Shown one piece after another: positions 1-9,558 of a stretch of 64,000 nt of DNA. The stretch covers positions 806,001 to 870,000 of the forward strand of contig NZ_JRMH01000001.1 of assembly GCF_000803315.1 (NCBI RefSeq), in the 5' to 3' direction. The translations under genes were made by a program, and so were the position numbers. How positions within the stretch are numbered: position 1 is the stretch's first letter; the number at the start of each line of letters is the position of its first letter. This DNA comes from Pectobacterium actinidiae (GTDB lineage: Bacteria; Pseudomonadota; Gammaproteobacteria; Enterobacterales; Enterobacteriaceae). Below the pieces are notes generated by a model, which worked only from the letters and a program-made list of their open reading frames with translations, made no database searches and had not been told where the DNA came from.

Positions 1-3000
1 ATAGGGCGTAAAGTATCAAGCTGCGGAGAATGTCCTGCGACATCCACCGCAATTCGTTTGGCGCGGATTCGCTCTTTTTTACAGCGACGGAGTAGCGCTT
101 CGATTGATGTGACATCGCCGGAAACCACGGTTGATGACGGGCTGTTGAAAACAGCGAGGGTAATTTTCGCATCATCTGCAGTGAGGAAGGCGCGAGTCTT
201 TTCTTCGGAAAGACCGAGTGTGGCCATGGCGCCGTGTCCTGACTGGCTTAGCATAAGCCTTGAGCGTAACGCCACGATCCTGATCGTATCTTGTAGCGAC
301 AAAGCGCCTGCGATGTAGGCGGCAGCGATTTCACCCTGAGAGTGCCCCACGACGGCGTACGGCGTAAATCCGAAAGATTGCCAGAGGCGAGCCAGCGCGG
401 TCATCACCGCGAAAAGTGCTGGCTGTACTACGTCAACTCGGTCTAAAGGTGGAGTGTCTGGGCTACCACGCAGCACGTCAATCAGCGACCAGTCGACATA
501 CGTACGCAGCGCGTCATTAACCTCGTCGATAGCCTGCCGATAAACGGCAAAGGCGTTATACAGCTCCATTCCCATTTCAGGCCATTGCGATCCTTGGCCG
601 GGGAAGATGAATAACAGTTTTCCTGATTCGCCAACGGGTGAGGCACCGACGGTGAGCGTCGGGTGATCCTGCCCATTTTCAAGCGATTGTAGCCCTTTTA
701 ACAGCGCTTCTTTTGATTGGCCTCTGACGGCGGCGCGGAAGGGAAATTGACTACGTGAGATACCGAGTGAGTAACCTACGTTAATGGGATCAATGGCTTG
801 TTGGGTAGTCAGATACTCCCGCAGTTTCGCAGCTTTTTTACGCAGCGCTGTATCGGTTTTTGCGGCAATTGGCCAGAGCATTTCCTGTGGCGCAGTGGCA
901 GCCTCGGTCTGCATGTGGCTATTCGACATCGATACCGGAGGTTGTTCCACGATAAGGTGACTATTAGTGCCTGAGACGCCAAATGAAGAGATTGCCGCAC
1001 GATAGGGCCGATCGCCGACCTGCGGCCAAGGTCGCGAAGCTGAGAGTAGCTGTATCGCGCCGCTTGACCAGTCGACTTCGTGAGAAGGTTCCGTAATGTG
1101 CAGACTGCGCGGCAACATATTGTGACGGAAAGCCATCAGCATCTTGATCAGCCCGGCAACACCAGCGGCAGCTTGCGTGTGTCCGATGTTGGATTTGATT
1201 GATCCCAGAAGCAACGGTTGTTCGGCCGAACGGTGCCGGCCATAGGTTGCCATCAGTGCATTCGCTTCGATAGGATCGCCAAGACGAGTACCGGTGCCGT
1301 GCGCTTCTACTACATCGACATCCTGAGGCGTCAGGCCGGCGTTAACCAGCGCGTGTCGAATCACCTGTTGTTGCGCGGAGCCGTTGGGCGCGGTCAGTCC
1401 GTTAGACGCGCCATCCTGATTGACTGCGCTACCGCGGATGACGCCCAGAACCGTATGCCCGTTGGCCTGTGCCTGAGACAGCGGCTCTAGTAATAGCATG
1501 CCGATGCCTTCCGAGAGCCCCACGCCGTCCGCTGATGCAGAAAAGGCTTTGCATCGCCCATCCGGTGCAAGCACGCGCTGTTGAGAGAAATCGATAAGTA
1601 CGCCTGGTGTAGGCATAATCGTGATACCGCCCGCTAATGCAAGTTTACAGTCATTGCTGCGTAGCGCTTCACAGGCTGTATGGATAGCAACTAACGAGGA
1701 GGAACAGGCGGTGTCAATTGTGACCGCAGGTCCATGCATGCCAAGGCTATAGGCTACCCTGCCAGAGGCGACGCAAGTGGCGGTTCCCATATAGCCGTAG
1801 CCTGAAACGTCTTCTGAGGCATGCTGAATCTGGGAACCATACTCTGTAGCCATGATGCCAGCATATACGCCGGTATTGGAGCCATATAAGCTCGACGGCT
1901 CGATCCCCGCCCGTTCAATGGCTTCCCACGAGACTTCAAGCAGCAGCCGTTGTTGAGGTTCCAGCGTCAGGGCTTCACGTGGTGAGATGCCGAAAAATCC
2001 GGCGTCAAACAGCGGAGCGTCATATAAAAATCCACTGGTGCGTGTGGATATCTTACCTAGTCGGCCCGGTTCAGGATCATACAACCTGGTGATATTCCAT
2101 CCACGATCCGACGGGTAATCACCGATTGCATCTCGCTCATTAACGAGTAAATCCCATAGTGCTTCTGGGCTGTCTACGTTGCCGGGATAACGACATGCCA
2201 TACCGATGATGGCAATAGGTTCATCGTGGTTACGTGTCTCTAGGATTTCCTGCTCGTCATCGGATGATGAGAGGCCAAGCGCTTGTCTCAGGTATTCGCT
2301 TAATGCACGCGGTGTCGGGTGGTCGTAAACTAGCGTGGAGGGGAGTTCTATCCCTGTGGCGACGGAGAGTCCACGTGAGAACTCCACAACAGTCAATGAG
2401 GTAAATCCAATATCACGAAACGCCTGCATGTCTGAGGAAAAGGTTTCGCCCAGTAGCGCGCTGATTTCTCGTGATACGAGCCCCAGCAGGATGTCGTATT
2501 GTTCCGATGGGCTACGATCTTGCAGCGTTAACCGATCGATATCGTCGTCTGGCGCCGTATTAAATGAATTAGCAGAAACCAAAGATGGCTCATCGGCCAT
2601 TGATGCTGTTTCATTTGCGTATGCTAGCGCAGTGCGATAGTACTCCGCATGTTCAGGAAGAAGTTGATTGAATACGCTTGACCAATCAACCGATGCACCG
2701 TTGATAAACGCGTGAGTCAACGATTGAAGGAAACTCTCCCGATCGTTTTTCCGGCGATCGAGTGTGGAGATGGCTGCGCCTTTAACGCCGGCGTCGCGCA
2801 GATGTTCTTCTATGATGGAGGTCAGAACGGGGTGCGGGCTGACTTCAATAAAAAGACGATGCCCGTCGTTGATCAATGCCCGGATGCTGTTTTCGAACAA
2901 AACAGGCTCCCGCAGGATACGATACCAGTAGTCTGGCTGAAAATCTTCCTTGCTGTAGCGCACGCCGGAAACGGAAGAATAGTATGCCGCATGTGCTGAA

Positions 3001-3914
3001 GAGAGAATATCGCGCGGCGCGTGCGCTATTACCTCTGCTTTCAGTATATCCACCTGAGGGGAATGCCCAGCAACCTCTCCTCCAGGCACTTTCCAGGCCC
3101 AAAATCCCGCTTTAGTTAATTTGTTGAGTAGGGCGTCGGTGTCTGCTGTGCCGCCACTTAATGTAACGCTTTTATTGCTGTTGATAGCGGCAATAGTCAG
3201 CCTGCCATCCCACTCTTTGAGTAATGGCGTAACATCTTCAACGGATGCTGCGACCGATACCATCGCACCTTGTCCTTCAATGTTTGAGAGCGCTTTTCCC
3301 CACAGTGTCACCAGTTTGGTGGCCTCCTCTTGGCTTAAATAGCCAGAGGAATAGGCTGCCGATGCTTCGCCGACAGAATGTCCGACCACGGCTGCTTCAC
3401 GGATGCCAAAAGCTCTCCATGCATCCGCGAGCGCGGAGGATATTGTGAACTGTATTGGTTGGATTTGTTTCAGACGTGAGAAAGGCTCACCCGCTGCCAG
3501 TGCATCTGCTGGGTTCCAGTTCAGATTGTCCTGAAATAGCGCGCCGTTTTTATCCGCGCTTTGACGATAAGCGGGCAGTGCGTTGAGTAATTCTGAAGTC
3601 ATTCCTGGCCACAGCGGCCCTTGCCCAGAGAAAACCAGCACCGGGTTTTGCCCCGCAGCAGCATTCCCTGTTAAAACGTTGCGCGCTGCGCGGCCCTGCG
3701 CAAGTGACGTCAACCCTTTGATCAACCCGGCTTTATCCGTCGCGAAGATGGCGCTACGAATTTCCTCATGCGGAACGGCGAATTGATTCAGACAAAACAT
3801 CGCTAATTCAGCGTCTGATAGGGATTCAATCTTGGTTCGCCAATGTTCGGCTACGCTGGCGAGCGCCGACGCTGATTCGCCAGAAAGTATAAGTGGCAGG
3901 TTTAAGGTATCCAT
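1..3914 (-). CDS. cfa6: Cfa6, modular type I polyketide synthase of coronafacic acid synthesis (3' part outside window)
   Basis: The reading frame is open from ATG at 3914 to the left edge (about 1304 codons), with AGGAG seven bases upstream. Visible domain order: acyltransferase 1 (GQG near residue 97, GHSVG with Ser180), acyl carrier protein (GFTSL, Ser506), ketosynthase (about 561-975; DTACSSS Cys737, EAHGTGT His872, second His912), then acyltransferase 2 (GQGSQ near 1105, GHSQG Ser1192). Both acyltransferases carry V-A-G-H where malonyl types have HAFH and methylmalonyl types YASH. The domain set and the cfa1-5 neighbours identify Cfa6, which extends the cyclopentenone starter. It starts 13 bp after the cfa5 stop, so it is in the same operon. 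No frameshift is seen; the remaining domains are not visible. Confidence 0.93.
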   Translation of the reverse strand, partial: MDTLNLPLILSGESASALASVAEHWRTKIESLSDAELAMFCLNQFAVPHEEIRSAIFATDKAGLIKGLTSLAQGRAARNVLTGNAAAGQNPVLVFSGQGPLWPGMTSELLNALPAYRQSADKNGALFQDNLNWNPADALAAGEPFSRLKQIQPIQFTISSALADAWRAFGIREAAVVGHSVGEASAAYSSGYLSQEEATKLVTLWGKALSNIEGQGAMVSVAASVEDVTPLLKEWDGRLTIAAINSNKSVTLSGGTADTDALLNKLTKAGFWAWKVPGGEVAGHSPQVDILKAEVIAHAPRDILSSAHAAYYSSVSGVRYSKEDFQPDYWYRILREPVLFENSIRALINDGHRLFIEVSPHPVLTSIIEEHLRDAGVKGAAISTLDRRKNDRESFLQSLTHAFINGASVDWSSVFNQLLPEHAEYYRTALAYANETASMADEPSLVSANSFNTAPDDDIDRLTLQDRSPSEQYDILLGLVSREISALLGETFSSDMQAFRDIGFTSLTVVEFSRGLSVATGIELPSTLVYDHPTPRALSEYLRQALGLSSSDDEQEILETRNHDEPIAIIGMACRYPGNVDSPEALWDLLVNERDAIGDYPSDRGWNITRLYDPEPGRLGKISTRTSGFLYDAPLFDAGFFGISPREALTLEPQQRLLLEVSWEAIERAGIEPSSLYGSNTGVYAGIMATEYGSQIQHASEDVSGYGYMGTATCVASGRVAYSLGMHGPAVTIDTACSSSLVAIHTACEALRSNDCKLALAGGITIMPTPGVLIDFSQQRVLAPDGRCKAFSASADGVGLSEGIGMLLLEPLSQAQANGHTVLGVIRGSAVNQDGASNGLTAPNGSAQQQVIRHALVNAGLTPQDVDVVEAHGTGTRLGDPIEANALMATYGRHRSAEQPLLLGSIKSNIGHTQAAAGVAGLIKMLMAFRHNMLPRSLHITEPSHEVDWSSGAIQLLSASRPWPQVGDRPYRAAISSFGVSGTNSHLIVEQPPVSMSNSHMQTEAATAPQEMLWPIAAKTDTALRKKAAKLREYLTTQQAIDPINVGYSLGISRSQFPFRAAVRGQSKEALLKGLQSLENGQDHPTLTVGASPVGESGKLLFIFPGQGSQWPEMGMELYNAFAVYRQAIDEVNDALRTYVDWSLIDVLRGSPDTPPLDRVDVVQPALFAVMTALARLWQSFGFTPYAVVGHSQGEIAAAYIAGALSLQDTIRIVALRSRLMLSQSGHGAMATLGLSEEKTRAFLTADDAKITLAVFNSPSSTVVSGDVTSIEALLRRCKKERIRAKRIAVDVAGHSPQLDTLRP

Positions 3915-3927
3915 ACGTGAACTCCTA

Positions 3928-5370
3928 TTATTGGGTAGCGACGTTTTGACGAGCGGTTTTTCTCCACCCTATGTCTGAAGAGGAATACAGCGTGATAATT
4001 TTCGGCTGTTCACTACGGAGCAGAATTTTTCCGAGCTGGCGCCGAATCTCTCCTTCGCTCAGAGCGTTGTCTTGACAATAGACATCCAGCGTGAATTCCA
4101 CTCCGTTGGTCTCGGCGGCGTCGTTATGTACCCAGGCTTCCGCATGAGAAACTCCCGCAATGGTTTCGGCTATTTCACTGATCGATTTCAAACACACTTT
4201 TTCGCCGCGGCTCATGACATAGGTTGGATTACGCTGTTTAAAGAAAAGATAACCGTCCTCATCAATGGTGAAACGATCGCCGGTATGGATGATGCGACGC
4301 TCTCCATTGCGTGGTGTATCCATCCCTTCATCCAGACTGCGGATTCGTCGAATCATGCCGGTATAGGTTTCAACGATAAGTTCGCCATCCTTGTCTTCAG
4401 GGTTGTCCTTGCCTAGGTAAACGTTAACTTCAGGGAAAGGCTTACCGACGGACGCATATTTATCAGGCGATGCGCGATGCGCAGCCAGTGTTGCAACTCG
4501 GGGGCCAGCCTGAGTCAAACCATAGGTGAGATACAGTTCGAGCCCAGGATTACGAGATAGAATCGCTTCAACTGAGCTGGCTGAAAGAGCGTCTCCACCG
4601 ATGGTCAGACGTCGTAGCGGAGCTGGAAGCTGTTCGGAACCGGATTGTAGCCAGGCATTAACCATTGTCGGCGTAATGGATGACTGGGTAATTTGATAGG
4701 TTTCAATCGTTCGCTCGTAGTTGCCCGGCGTGAACGGGGGGCCGGCAATAATAGCCGTATTTCCTAGCGCAAAAGAGGAGAGTAGTTGTGCGACGAAAGC
4801 ATAGGAGTAGTACATCGGTAGGTTGATCAATATCCGATCTTCCGTACGCTGTTCAACGGCTTGCGCATGATTTCTCGCATTACGAAATAAATCATTGATA
4901 TGAAATAAGCAGCCGCTGAAGATTCCGGACGTTCCTGATGTGAGAAGAATGATCTCCCCCGGCTGATAACTGTGTTCACGGGATATATCCACGCGAATCA
5001 ACTGACCCGATTGCGGCAGAGGCTGCACAGGTTGTGCTTGCGCCAGCCCTGGGGGAAGGTGTAATGCGATCAGGTTTCTGGCGCCAACTACCTGCGCGAT
5101 ACGATAAATACGAGACGCTGGTGCAGAAGACGGTAGTAGAACGGGAACCGCGCCAATGGTCAGCAGAGCAAAAATGATTACAGCGAATTGCACGCTATTC
5201 GGAATTGCTACCATTACGGGATTGCCGGGTTCAATCCCTTGTTCACGAAGATGTTTTACCAAATCGACGAAAATAAACGATGGTGCATCATGCGGATTGG
5301 CATCGACCTGAATAAGCCCATCCAGAAAGTGCTGAGCAGAACTGGGCGTGATTGTGGGTTGGGACGTCAT
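3928..5370 (-). CDS. cfa5: Cfa5, adenylate-forming acyl ligase of coronafacic acid starter synthesis
   Basis: A 480-residue member of the acyl-CoA/AMP ligase superfamily. The phosphate-binding motif TSGTSG is at residues 144-149, but the usual PKG that follows is replaced by IFSG. LTYGLTQAGP matches the A5 motif, HTGDRF the A7 motif, and a C-terminal KTAR (Lys471) the A10 lysine. By analogy with the Pseudomonas pathway it activates the starter acid so that it can be loaded onto the synthase. It overlaps cfa4 by 4 bp (ATGA), indicating translational coupling, and is followed after 13 bp by cfa6. The altered A3 motif is seen directly; whether it changes activity is unknown. Confidence 0.9.
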   Translation of the reverse strand: MTSQPTITPSSAQHFLDGLIQVDANPHDAPSFIFVDLVKHLREQGIEPGNPVMVAIPNSVQFAVIIFALLTIGAVPVLLPSSAPASRIYRIAQVVGARNLIALHLPPGLAQAQPVQPLPQSGQLIRVDISREHSYQPGEIILLTSGTSGIFSGCLFHINDLFRNARNHAQAVEQRTEDRILINLPMYYSYAFVAQLLSSFALGNTAIIAGPPFTPGNYERTIETYQITQSSITPTMVNAWLQSGSEQLPAPLRRLTIGGDALSASSVEAILSRNPGLELYLTYGLTQAGPRVATLAAHRASPDKYASVGKPFPEVNVYLGKDNPEDKDGELIVETYTGMIRRIRSLDEGMDTPRNGERRIIHTGDRFTIDEDGYLFFKQRNPTYVMSRGEKVCLKSISEIAETIAGVSHAEAWVHNDAAETNGVEFTLDVYCQDNALSEGEIRRQLGKILLRSEQPKIITLYSSSDIGWRKTARQNVATQ

Positions 5371-5900
5371 TGGTGTTCCCCTCCGCTCTGAGTGACGACA
5401 ATACTGCGAATGTGGTGGCCTGATTCGTCGACACGATGATCGGTAATAATGACGTGAGTTGCCGACCCCTCATCCAGCCAGAGTTGCGCTAATGCTGTGG
5501 CATAGGGCTGCATGTTGTCCGGTGGCATACTCCATACGATACTCGGACCACTAAATCGTAGAAATTGCGATGGAAGTCCGATGATCATCCCAGGACACGC
5601 ACCGGAAAAACGCAGTGGTGAAAGGTGTCCTGAGGAAAGTGTTTCTGAGATATCGTGTATGGTCTTGAGCGTACATTGGTCGCTAATCGCGATATGCCCC
5701 ACAGAAGAACAAGCCGATGTGATGACATCTCGATACTCGTTGATAGCCTGCTCAACGGCTTCAAGAACAAGCCATGACAAAGGGTCCGCATAAAGCGATG
5801 CTTTTTGTGCAGGTTTGTACGTACATAAATCAGGCGTACTTGCTATCCCATGACCCAGTATGTTGAGTGATTTCATGGTTAAGGTTTCGACATTGGTCAT
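5367..5900 (-). CDS. cfa4: Cfa4, small protein of coronafacic acid starter synthesis (ketosynthase-like fragment)
   Basis: A 177-residue protein recognised mainly by position between cfa3 and cfa5; its exact biochemical role has not been settled to my knowledge. The sequence is faintly reminiscent of half a ketosynthase/thiolase fold: TSACSSVGH near residue 62, GACPG near 100 and a GPS turn near 118, but no complete Cys-His-His set. It overlaps cfa3 by 4 bp and cfa5 by 4 bp, so the three are translated together. A chain-length-factor-like or cyclase partner of Cfa3 is possible; this is inference from weak resemblance. Confidence 0.82.
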   Translation of the reverse strand: MTNVETLTMKSLNILGHGIASTPDLCTYKPAQKASLYADPLSWLVLEAVEQAINEYRDVITSACSSVGHIAISDQCTLKTIHDISETLSSGHLSPLRFSGACPGMIIGLPSQFLRFSGPSIVWSMPPDNMQPYATALAQLWLDEGSATHVIITDHRVDESGHHIRSIVVTQSGGEHQ

Positions 5901-7042
5901 CGTGCTGCGCTCCCTGCACTTTGGAAAACCAGACAGGTGTTAAATCCGCCAAATCCAAGCGTTATGCTCAGCCCGGCTGTTGCCGTGCAGGGCATGCTTT
6001 TTTGATTGGCGATAGGTAAATTGGAGGGTGTTATGGGATCGTACAATCCATGAATGGGGGGAAGCCGTTGTGTTTTTAATGCCTGTAGCACTGCAATGGC
6101 TTCAATGGCTCCCGTTGCGCCAAGTGTATGCCCAAATGCACCTTTTGTTGCGAATAATGTCGGCAGGTGTGGTAAGGGTGAAAAAAAAGCTGAATAAGCT
6201 TTTGCCTCTACACTGTCGTTAACCTGTGTTCCTGTACCATGAGCGTTTATAATGGAAATATCTTCCGGTTTTAAGCCTGCGCTATTCAGCGCTCGTTCTA
6301 CGGTAAGCATCACATTTTGCCCTGATAAATCGGGCGAAACTGCACTGGCGGCGTCGTTTGCGGAGCCCGCTCCTGCAAGGATTCCATAAGGCTTAGCACC
6401 ACGACGTTTAGCATGTTCTTCGGATTCAAGTATCAGAAATGCAGCGCCTTCGCCGAGTACAGTGCCGTTGTGGCTGACATCGAACGCACGTAAACCATCG
6501 GTAGACATTGTGCCTAGCCGTGAATGGCTGAGTCGTTTCCCCAGAGTCAGTACATCGGCCCCCCCGCATACACATATTTCGGTAAGACCCGCCTTGATAA
6601 AGCTCAGTCCCGTTAAAATTGCATCGGAGCCAGCTGAACAGGCTGTACTTACTGTGATAGGAGGCTTAACACAACCGACTGCTTTGACCGCTTGTGTTGA
6701 CCATTCCGATAACGACAAAGTATCGGCTGAGTCTAAATGATGACCGTAGCTGGTTCCTAAAACTGGGAGAATATCTGGGTCATCCTCAGGAATAGAAGCA
6801 TCCTCAAGTGCCTTGCGTAAGGTTTTTACCGTTAATGTATGTTGACGTCTTGCCCCCTCCCATTCTAAGGGGATATCTGGTATGGGGGCAGCAAGGTTAC
6901 TGCGTAGCGATAATGCCGAGTCCAGTTCGGTTATACCAGAGATACCCTCTAGCAGGTATTGCCAGACCGTGGGTATTTCATCACCTAACGCTGTAGACCA
7001 AGCCATACCTGTAACCCAAACAGGGGAGTGATGATTTACCAT
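5897..7042 (-). CDS. cfa3: Cfa3, beta-ketoacyl synthase of coronafacic acid starter synthesis
   Basis: A 381-residue discrete condensing enzyme. STACSAG places the nucleophile at Cys135, NAHGTGT gives the first catalytic His and FGHTLGATG the second, followed by a Gly-rich FGFGG C-terminal loop, so the active site looks complete. It would condense malonyl units on the Cfa1 carrier protein to form the cyclopentenone starter. The ATG at 7042 overlaps the end of cfa2 by 7 bp. Base composition is close to 50% GC, clearly richer than cfl and cfa1 just upstream. Confidence 0.93.
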   Translation of the reverse strand: MVNHHSPVWVTGMAWSTALGDEIPTVWQYLLEGISGITELDSALSLRSNLAAPIPDIPLEWEGARRQHTLTVKTLRKALEDASIPEDDPDILPVLGTSYGHHLDSADTLSLSEWSTQAVKAVGCVKPPITVSTACSAGSDAILTGLSFIKAGLTEICVCGGADVLTLGKRLSHSRLGTMSTDGLRAFDVSHNGTVLGEGAAFLILESEEHAKRRGAKPYGILAGAGSANDAASAVSPDLSGQNVMLTVERALNSAGLKPEDISIINAHGTGTQVNDSVEAKAYSAFFSPLPHLPTLFATKGAFGHTLGATGAIEAIAVLQALKTQRLPPIHGLYDPITPSNLPIANQKSMPCTATAGLSITLGFGGFNTCLVFQSAGSAAR

Positions 7043-7533
7043 AACTGCTCTCCTAGCGTGGATATATTCTCGCGCACTAGTGAGCCTTTTAGCATTCCGA
7101 CCGTTTGACCGGAGACTTCTGCTTTACAGGAAAAGGTCAGGAATTTATCTCGCAAACTTTCGCAATTGAGATTAAAAATAATTTGATCTCCGGGCACAAC
7201 TACTCGTGTAAATCGAGATTTGATTGAGCCCACTAGCGTGATTTCATCATCAGCTAGTGGTGATGTTGAAAGCTGAAATAAAATAATTGCCGATTGTGAT
7301 ATGGCCTGCACCATATGGCTTGCAGGAAAAATAGCGCGTTCGGGAAAATGGCCAGCGATAGCATCTGTCTGACCCGAAACAGCCATAAGTGTTTTAATAT
7401 ATTTCCCTGGCTCGTAATCAAGAACTCGATCGAGGTAAACCATAGGATGCCTGTGTCTTAGCCATCCTTTAAGCTCCGTAAATCCCATTAAACGTGGCTG
7501 ACGGTCATCTTTATCTTGGGATTGAACATTCAT
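7036..7533 (-). CDS. cfa2: Cfa2, FabA/FabZ-like hydroxyacyl dehydratase
   Basis: A 165-residue hot-dog-fold dehydratase. RHRHPMVYLDRVLDYEPGK near the N-terminus has the FabZ/FabA pattern with the active-site His, and GHFPERAIFPASHMVQAISQ is the family central-helix motif with the acidic position occupied by His (ASHMVQA rather than PGxLxxE). It is predicted to dehydrate the carrier-bound hydroxyacyl intermediate in starter synthesis. It overlaps cfa1 by 4 bp (ATGA) and cfa3 by 7 bp. The unusual residue at the central-helix position may reflect substrate specialisation; that is inference. Confidence 0.9.
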   Translation of the reverse strand: MNVQSQDKDDRQPRLMGFTELKGWLRHRHPMVYLDRVLDYEPGKYIKTLMAVSGQTDAIAGHFPERAIFPASHMVQAISQSAIILFQLSTSPLADDEITLVGSIKSRFTRVVVPGDQIIFNLNCESLRDKFLTFSCKAEVSGQTVGMLKGSLVRENISTLGEQLW

Positions 7534-7805
7534 TGGTTTTCTCCCTGGTTATTTGATTTTAGGATTAGCTCTGAAATCAATTTCGTGAGCGTTTGAATTG
7601 AGTCGAAATATTGAGGAGTAAAGTATTCATCTTCAATTTTGATATTAAAGGCATATTCACACTGGGCTCGTAGTTCACTAAACCCTAAGGAATCTAGACC
7701 AAGACCATCGCGCATATTGATGTCTGTTTCAATTTCTGAACGAGGGATGCCAATAAATAGATCATCGATTAGGATTCCGATAATGATATTTTCTATGTTT
7801 TTCAA
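7530..7805 (-). CDS. cfa1: Cfa1, acyl carrier protein
   Basis: A 91-residue acyl carrier protein. GLDSL provides the phosphopantetheine attachment Ser39. The only start that keeps helix 1 is a TTG at 7805, preceded by AAGGA nine bases upstream; the next in-frame Met is residue 31 and would delete essential structure. It carries the intermediates worked on by Cfa2-Cfa4. It is separated by about 100 bp from cfl, the longest gap in this operon, and that gap holds a 9-bp inverted repeat. The gene is AT-rich like cfl. Confidence 0.92.
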   Translation of the reverse strand: MKNIENIIIGILIDDLFIGIPRSEIETDINMRDGLGLDSLGFSELRAQCEYAFNIKIEDEYFTPQYFDSIQTLTKLISELILKSNNQGENQ

Positions 7806-7862
7806 GGTTATGATTCCTTTAGGTTGATAAGAGTTTTTAATGCACTAGATGCCATTAGTGTT

Positions 7863-7887
7863 ATCTATTCATGGTTTGTGAATAGAT
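7863..7887. repeat. 9-bp inverted repeat between cfl and cfa1
   Basis: ATCTATTCA and TGAATAGAT flank a 7-base loop. The arms pair perfectly and lie in the only sizeable gap of the cfa operon. No T-run follows on the minus strand, so a strong terminator is unlikely. It may be a processing or attenuating hairpin, or a protein-binding site. Confidence 0.5.
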
Positions 7888-7906
7888 TTCATAAATTCTT
7901 TGATGT

Positions 7907-9469
7907 TTACTGTTTTCTTTTAACATCAAAAACCATTTCTGCCTGATTCTTTAATGAATGGTATTCATTTGATAGTTTCCTACGGCTGATTTTTCCCGTT
8001 GTGTTGACTGGTATTTCTTTAATGAAAATGTATTCGGATGGATGTTTGTAATGAGCAAGGTTATCGGATAAGTAGGATGCTATTTTTTCTGCATTAAGTG
8101 AGTGGTCTTTTTTGGGGGTAATTAATGCGATAATACGTTCGCCAGCGAAGTTATCTGGGACGCTAAACACTACTGAGGCGGCGATGTCTTCGTGTTGAAC
8201 AAGGGCATGCTCAATTTCTATTGGGTATACTGGATAGCCCTCTATTTTTATTTGATCTTTTTCTCTCCCAAGAAAAATCAAGTTGCTATTATTTTCCTGT
8301 CGAACAAGGTCACCGGTAGCGATCCATCGATCAGAGGGAAATAGCTCAATATCATGTCCATTCCAAATTCCTATGGTTTTCGCCGGAGAGCGAATGAAAA
8401 GTTCTCCATTACTTGATTGAGTATTCTTTATTTGAATTTCTACGCCGGGTAGGGGCCAACCAATAGAGGGTTCGTTTGTAGCATAGATATCGTGATGGTA
8501 TATTACTGGTCCCCCTAGTTCTGTTTGACCATAAGAGCTTTGAAGATGAGAACCAAAACACTCAAAAAATTTCTGGCTTAATTCTGTTGCGCAGGAATCT
8601 CCTCCCGCGACACAAACTGTTTCACTAAGATCGAGTGAATTTTTTTTATTCTCTTCTTTTTTAATGATTTTATTAAAGTTTGAAGGTGTTCCTGCAATCC
8701 ATGCTGGCTTTGTTTCTTTTAATGTTTCTGTAATGTTTTCTATGTCGACTTCTGAAAGTAATAGTACTGGATACCCTTTGTGAAGAGCTGAAAAAGTAAT
8801 AAGTATACTCCATGGGCTAATGAGATCGACTAAGCTAAGAATAGCTAGTTTATCGACATCTGATTTGGTGGGTTTGGGGTTTATAGTTGCTTTTGTTAAA
8901 TTTATTGCATCAATTAGCGTTTTTTGTGAATAAACAATCCCTTTGGGATGCCCTGTCGTCCCAGATGTATAAAATATAGATGCAATTTCGTTCGTGTAAG
9001 TATTATCTTCTGCATCATCAAAAGGTTGTGATATGATGTCTTCCCAATCAGATGTATTATTTTTTTTGTCTTCACTTTTGAGGCCTACAACCCATTTTTT
9101 TTCCAGGATTGTGCATGATTCAATTTCTTTTTTTGCCTCATAGAATCTTTTTTTGTCACCGATGTATGCACAGGATGAGCTATGTTGAATTAGATTTTTT
9201 ACTTCTTTAGTTGACAGTTTTAGGCTGAGAGGGACAAAGATAGCTCCAATTTTTAGGCAGGCATAATATGTGGCTACAAGTTCAAAGCAGTTTCCCATGT
9301 GGATTGAAACTCGGTCTCCTTTTTTTATATTAGCATTCTTCAATCCTGCAGCTATTCCTTGGATTAGAAGAAGTAAATCATAAAAAGATATATTGTTATC
9401 AATTGACTTTAATGCTGTTTCCTTTGAATGCAAAAGAGCGTGCTTTCTAAAAGATGAAAAGATATCCAT
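7907..9469 (-). CDS. cfl: Cfl, coronafacate ligase (adenylate-forming)
   Basis: A 520-residue AMP-dependent synthetase/ligase. TSGTTGHPKG (residues 168-177) is a canonical A3 motif, SSYGQTELGGP fits A5, TGDLVR fits A7, and NTTGK with Lys493 is the A10 catalytic lysine. In Pseudomonas, Cfl couples coronafacic acid to an amino acid by an amide bond, giving coronatine-type jasmonate mimics. I chose the ATG at 9469 because GGGAG lies six bases upstream; an in-frame ATG four codons earlier has no good ribosome site. It is the first gene of the minus-strand operon, divergent from the LysR gene, and is strikingly AT-rich. Confidence 0.92.
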   Translation of the reverse strand: MDIFSSFRKHALLHSKETALKSIDNNISFYDLLLLIQGIAAGLKNANIKKGDRVSIHMGNCFELVATYYACLKIGAIFVPLSLKLSTKEVKNLIQHSSSCAYIGDKKRFYEAKKEIESCTILEKKWVVGLKSEDKKNNTSDWEDIISQPFDDAEDNTYTNEIASIFYTSGTTGHPKGIVYSQKTLIDAINLTKATINPKPTKSDVDKLAILSLVDLISPWSILITFSALHKGYPVLLLSEVDIENITETLKETKPAWIAGTPSNFNKIIKKEENKKNSLDLSETVCVAGGDSCATELSQKFFECFGSHLQSSYGQTELGGPVIYHHDIYATNEPSIGWPLPGVEIQIKNTQSSNGELFIRSPAKTIGIWNGHDIELFPSDRWIATGDLVRQENNSNLIFLGREKDQIKIEGYPVYPIEIEHALVQHEDIAASVVFSVPDNFAGERIIALITPKKDHSLNAEKIASYLSDNLAHYKHPSEYIFIKEIPVNTTGKISRRKLSNEYHSLKNQAEMVFDVKRKQ

Positions 9470-9558
9470 AGTTGCTCCCATTGTTCCATATAAAACTTAA
9501 TAAAAGTAAGCTAAGTAATTGGGGGGCGATATTTGTGAACTAACATTCAATTTTTATA

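Noticed and set aside
1..3914. Possible frameshifted cfa6
   Set aside because: Translation from 3914 to the left edge stays in one frame with all expected active-site motifs in order.
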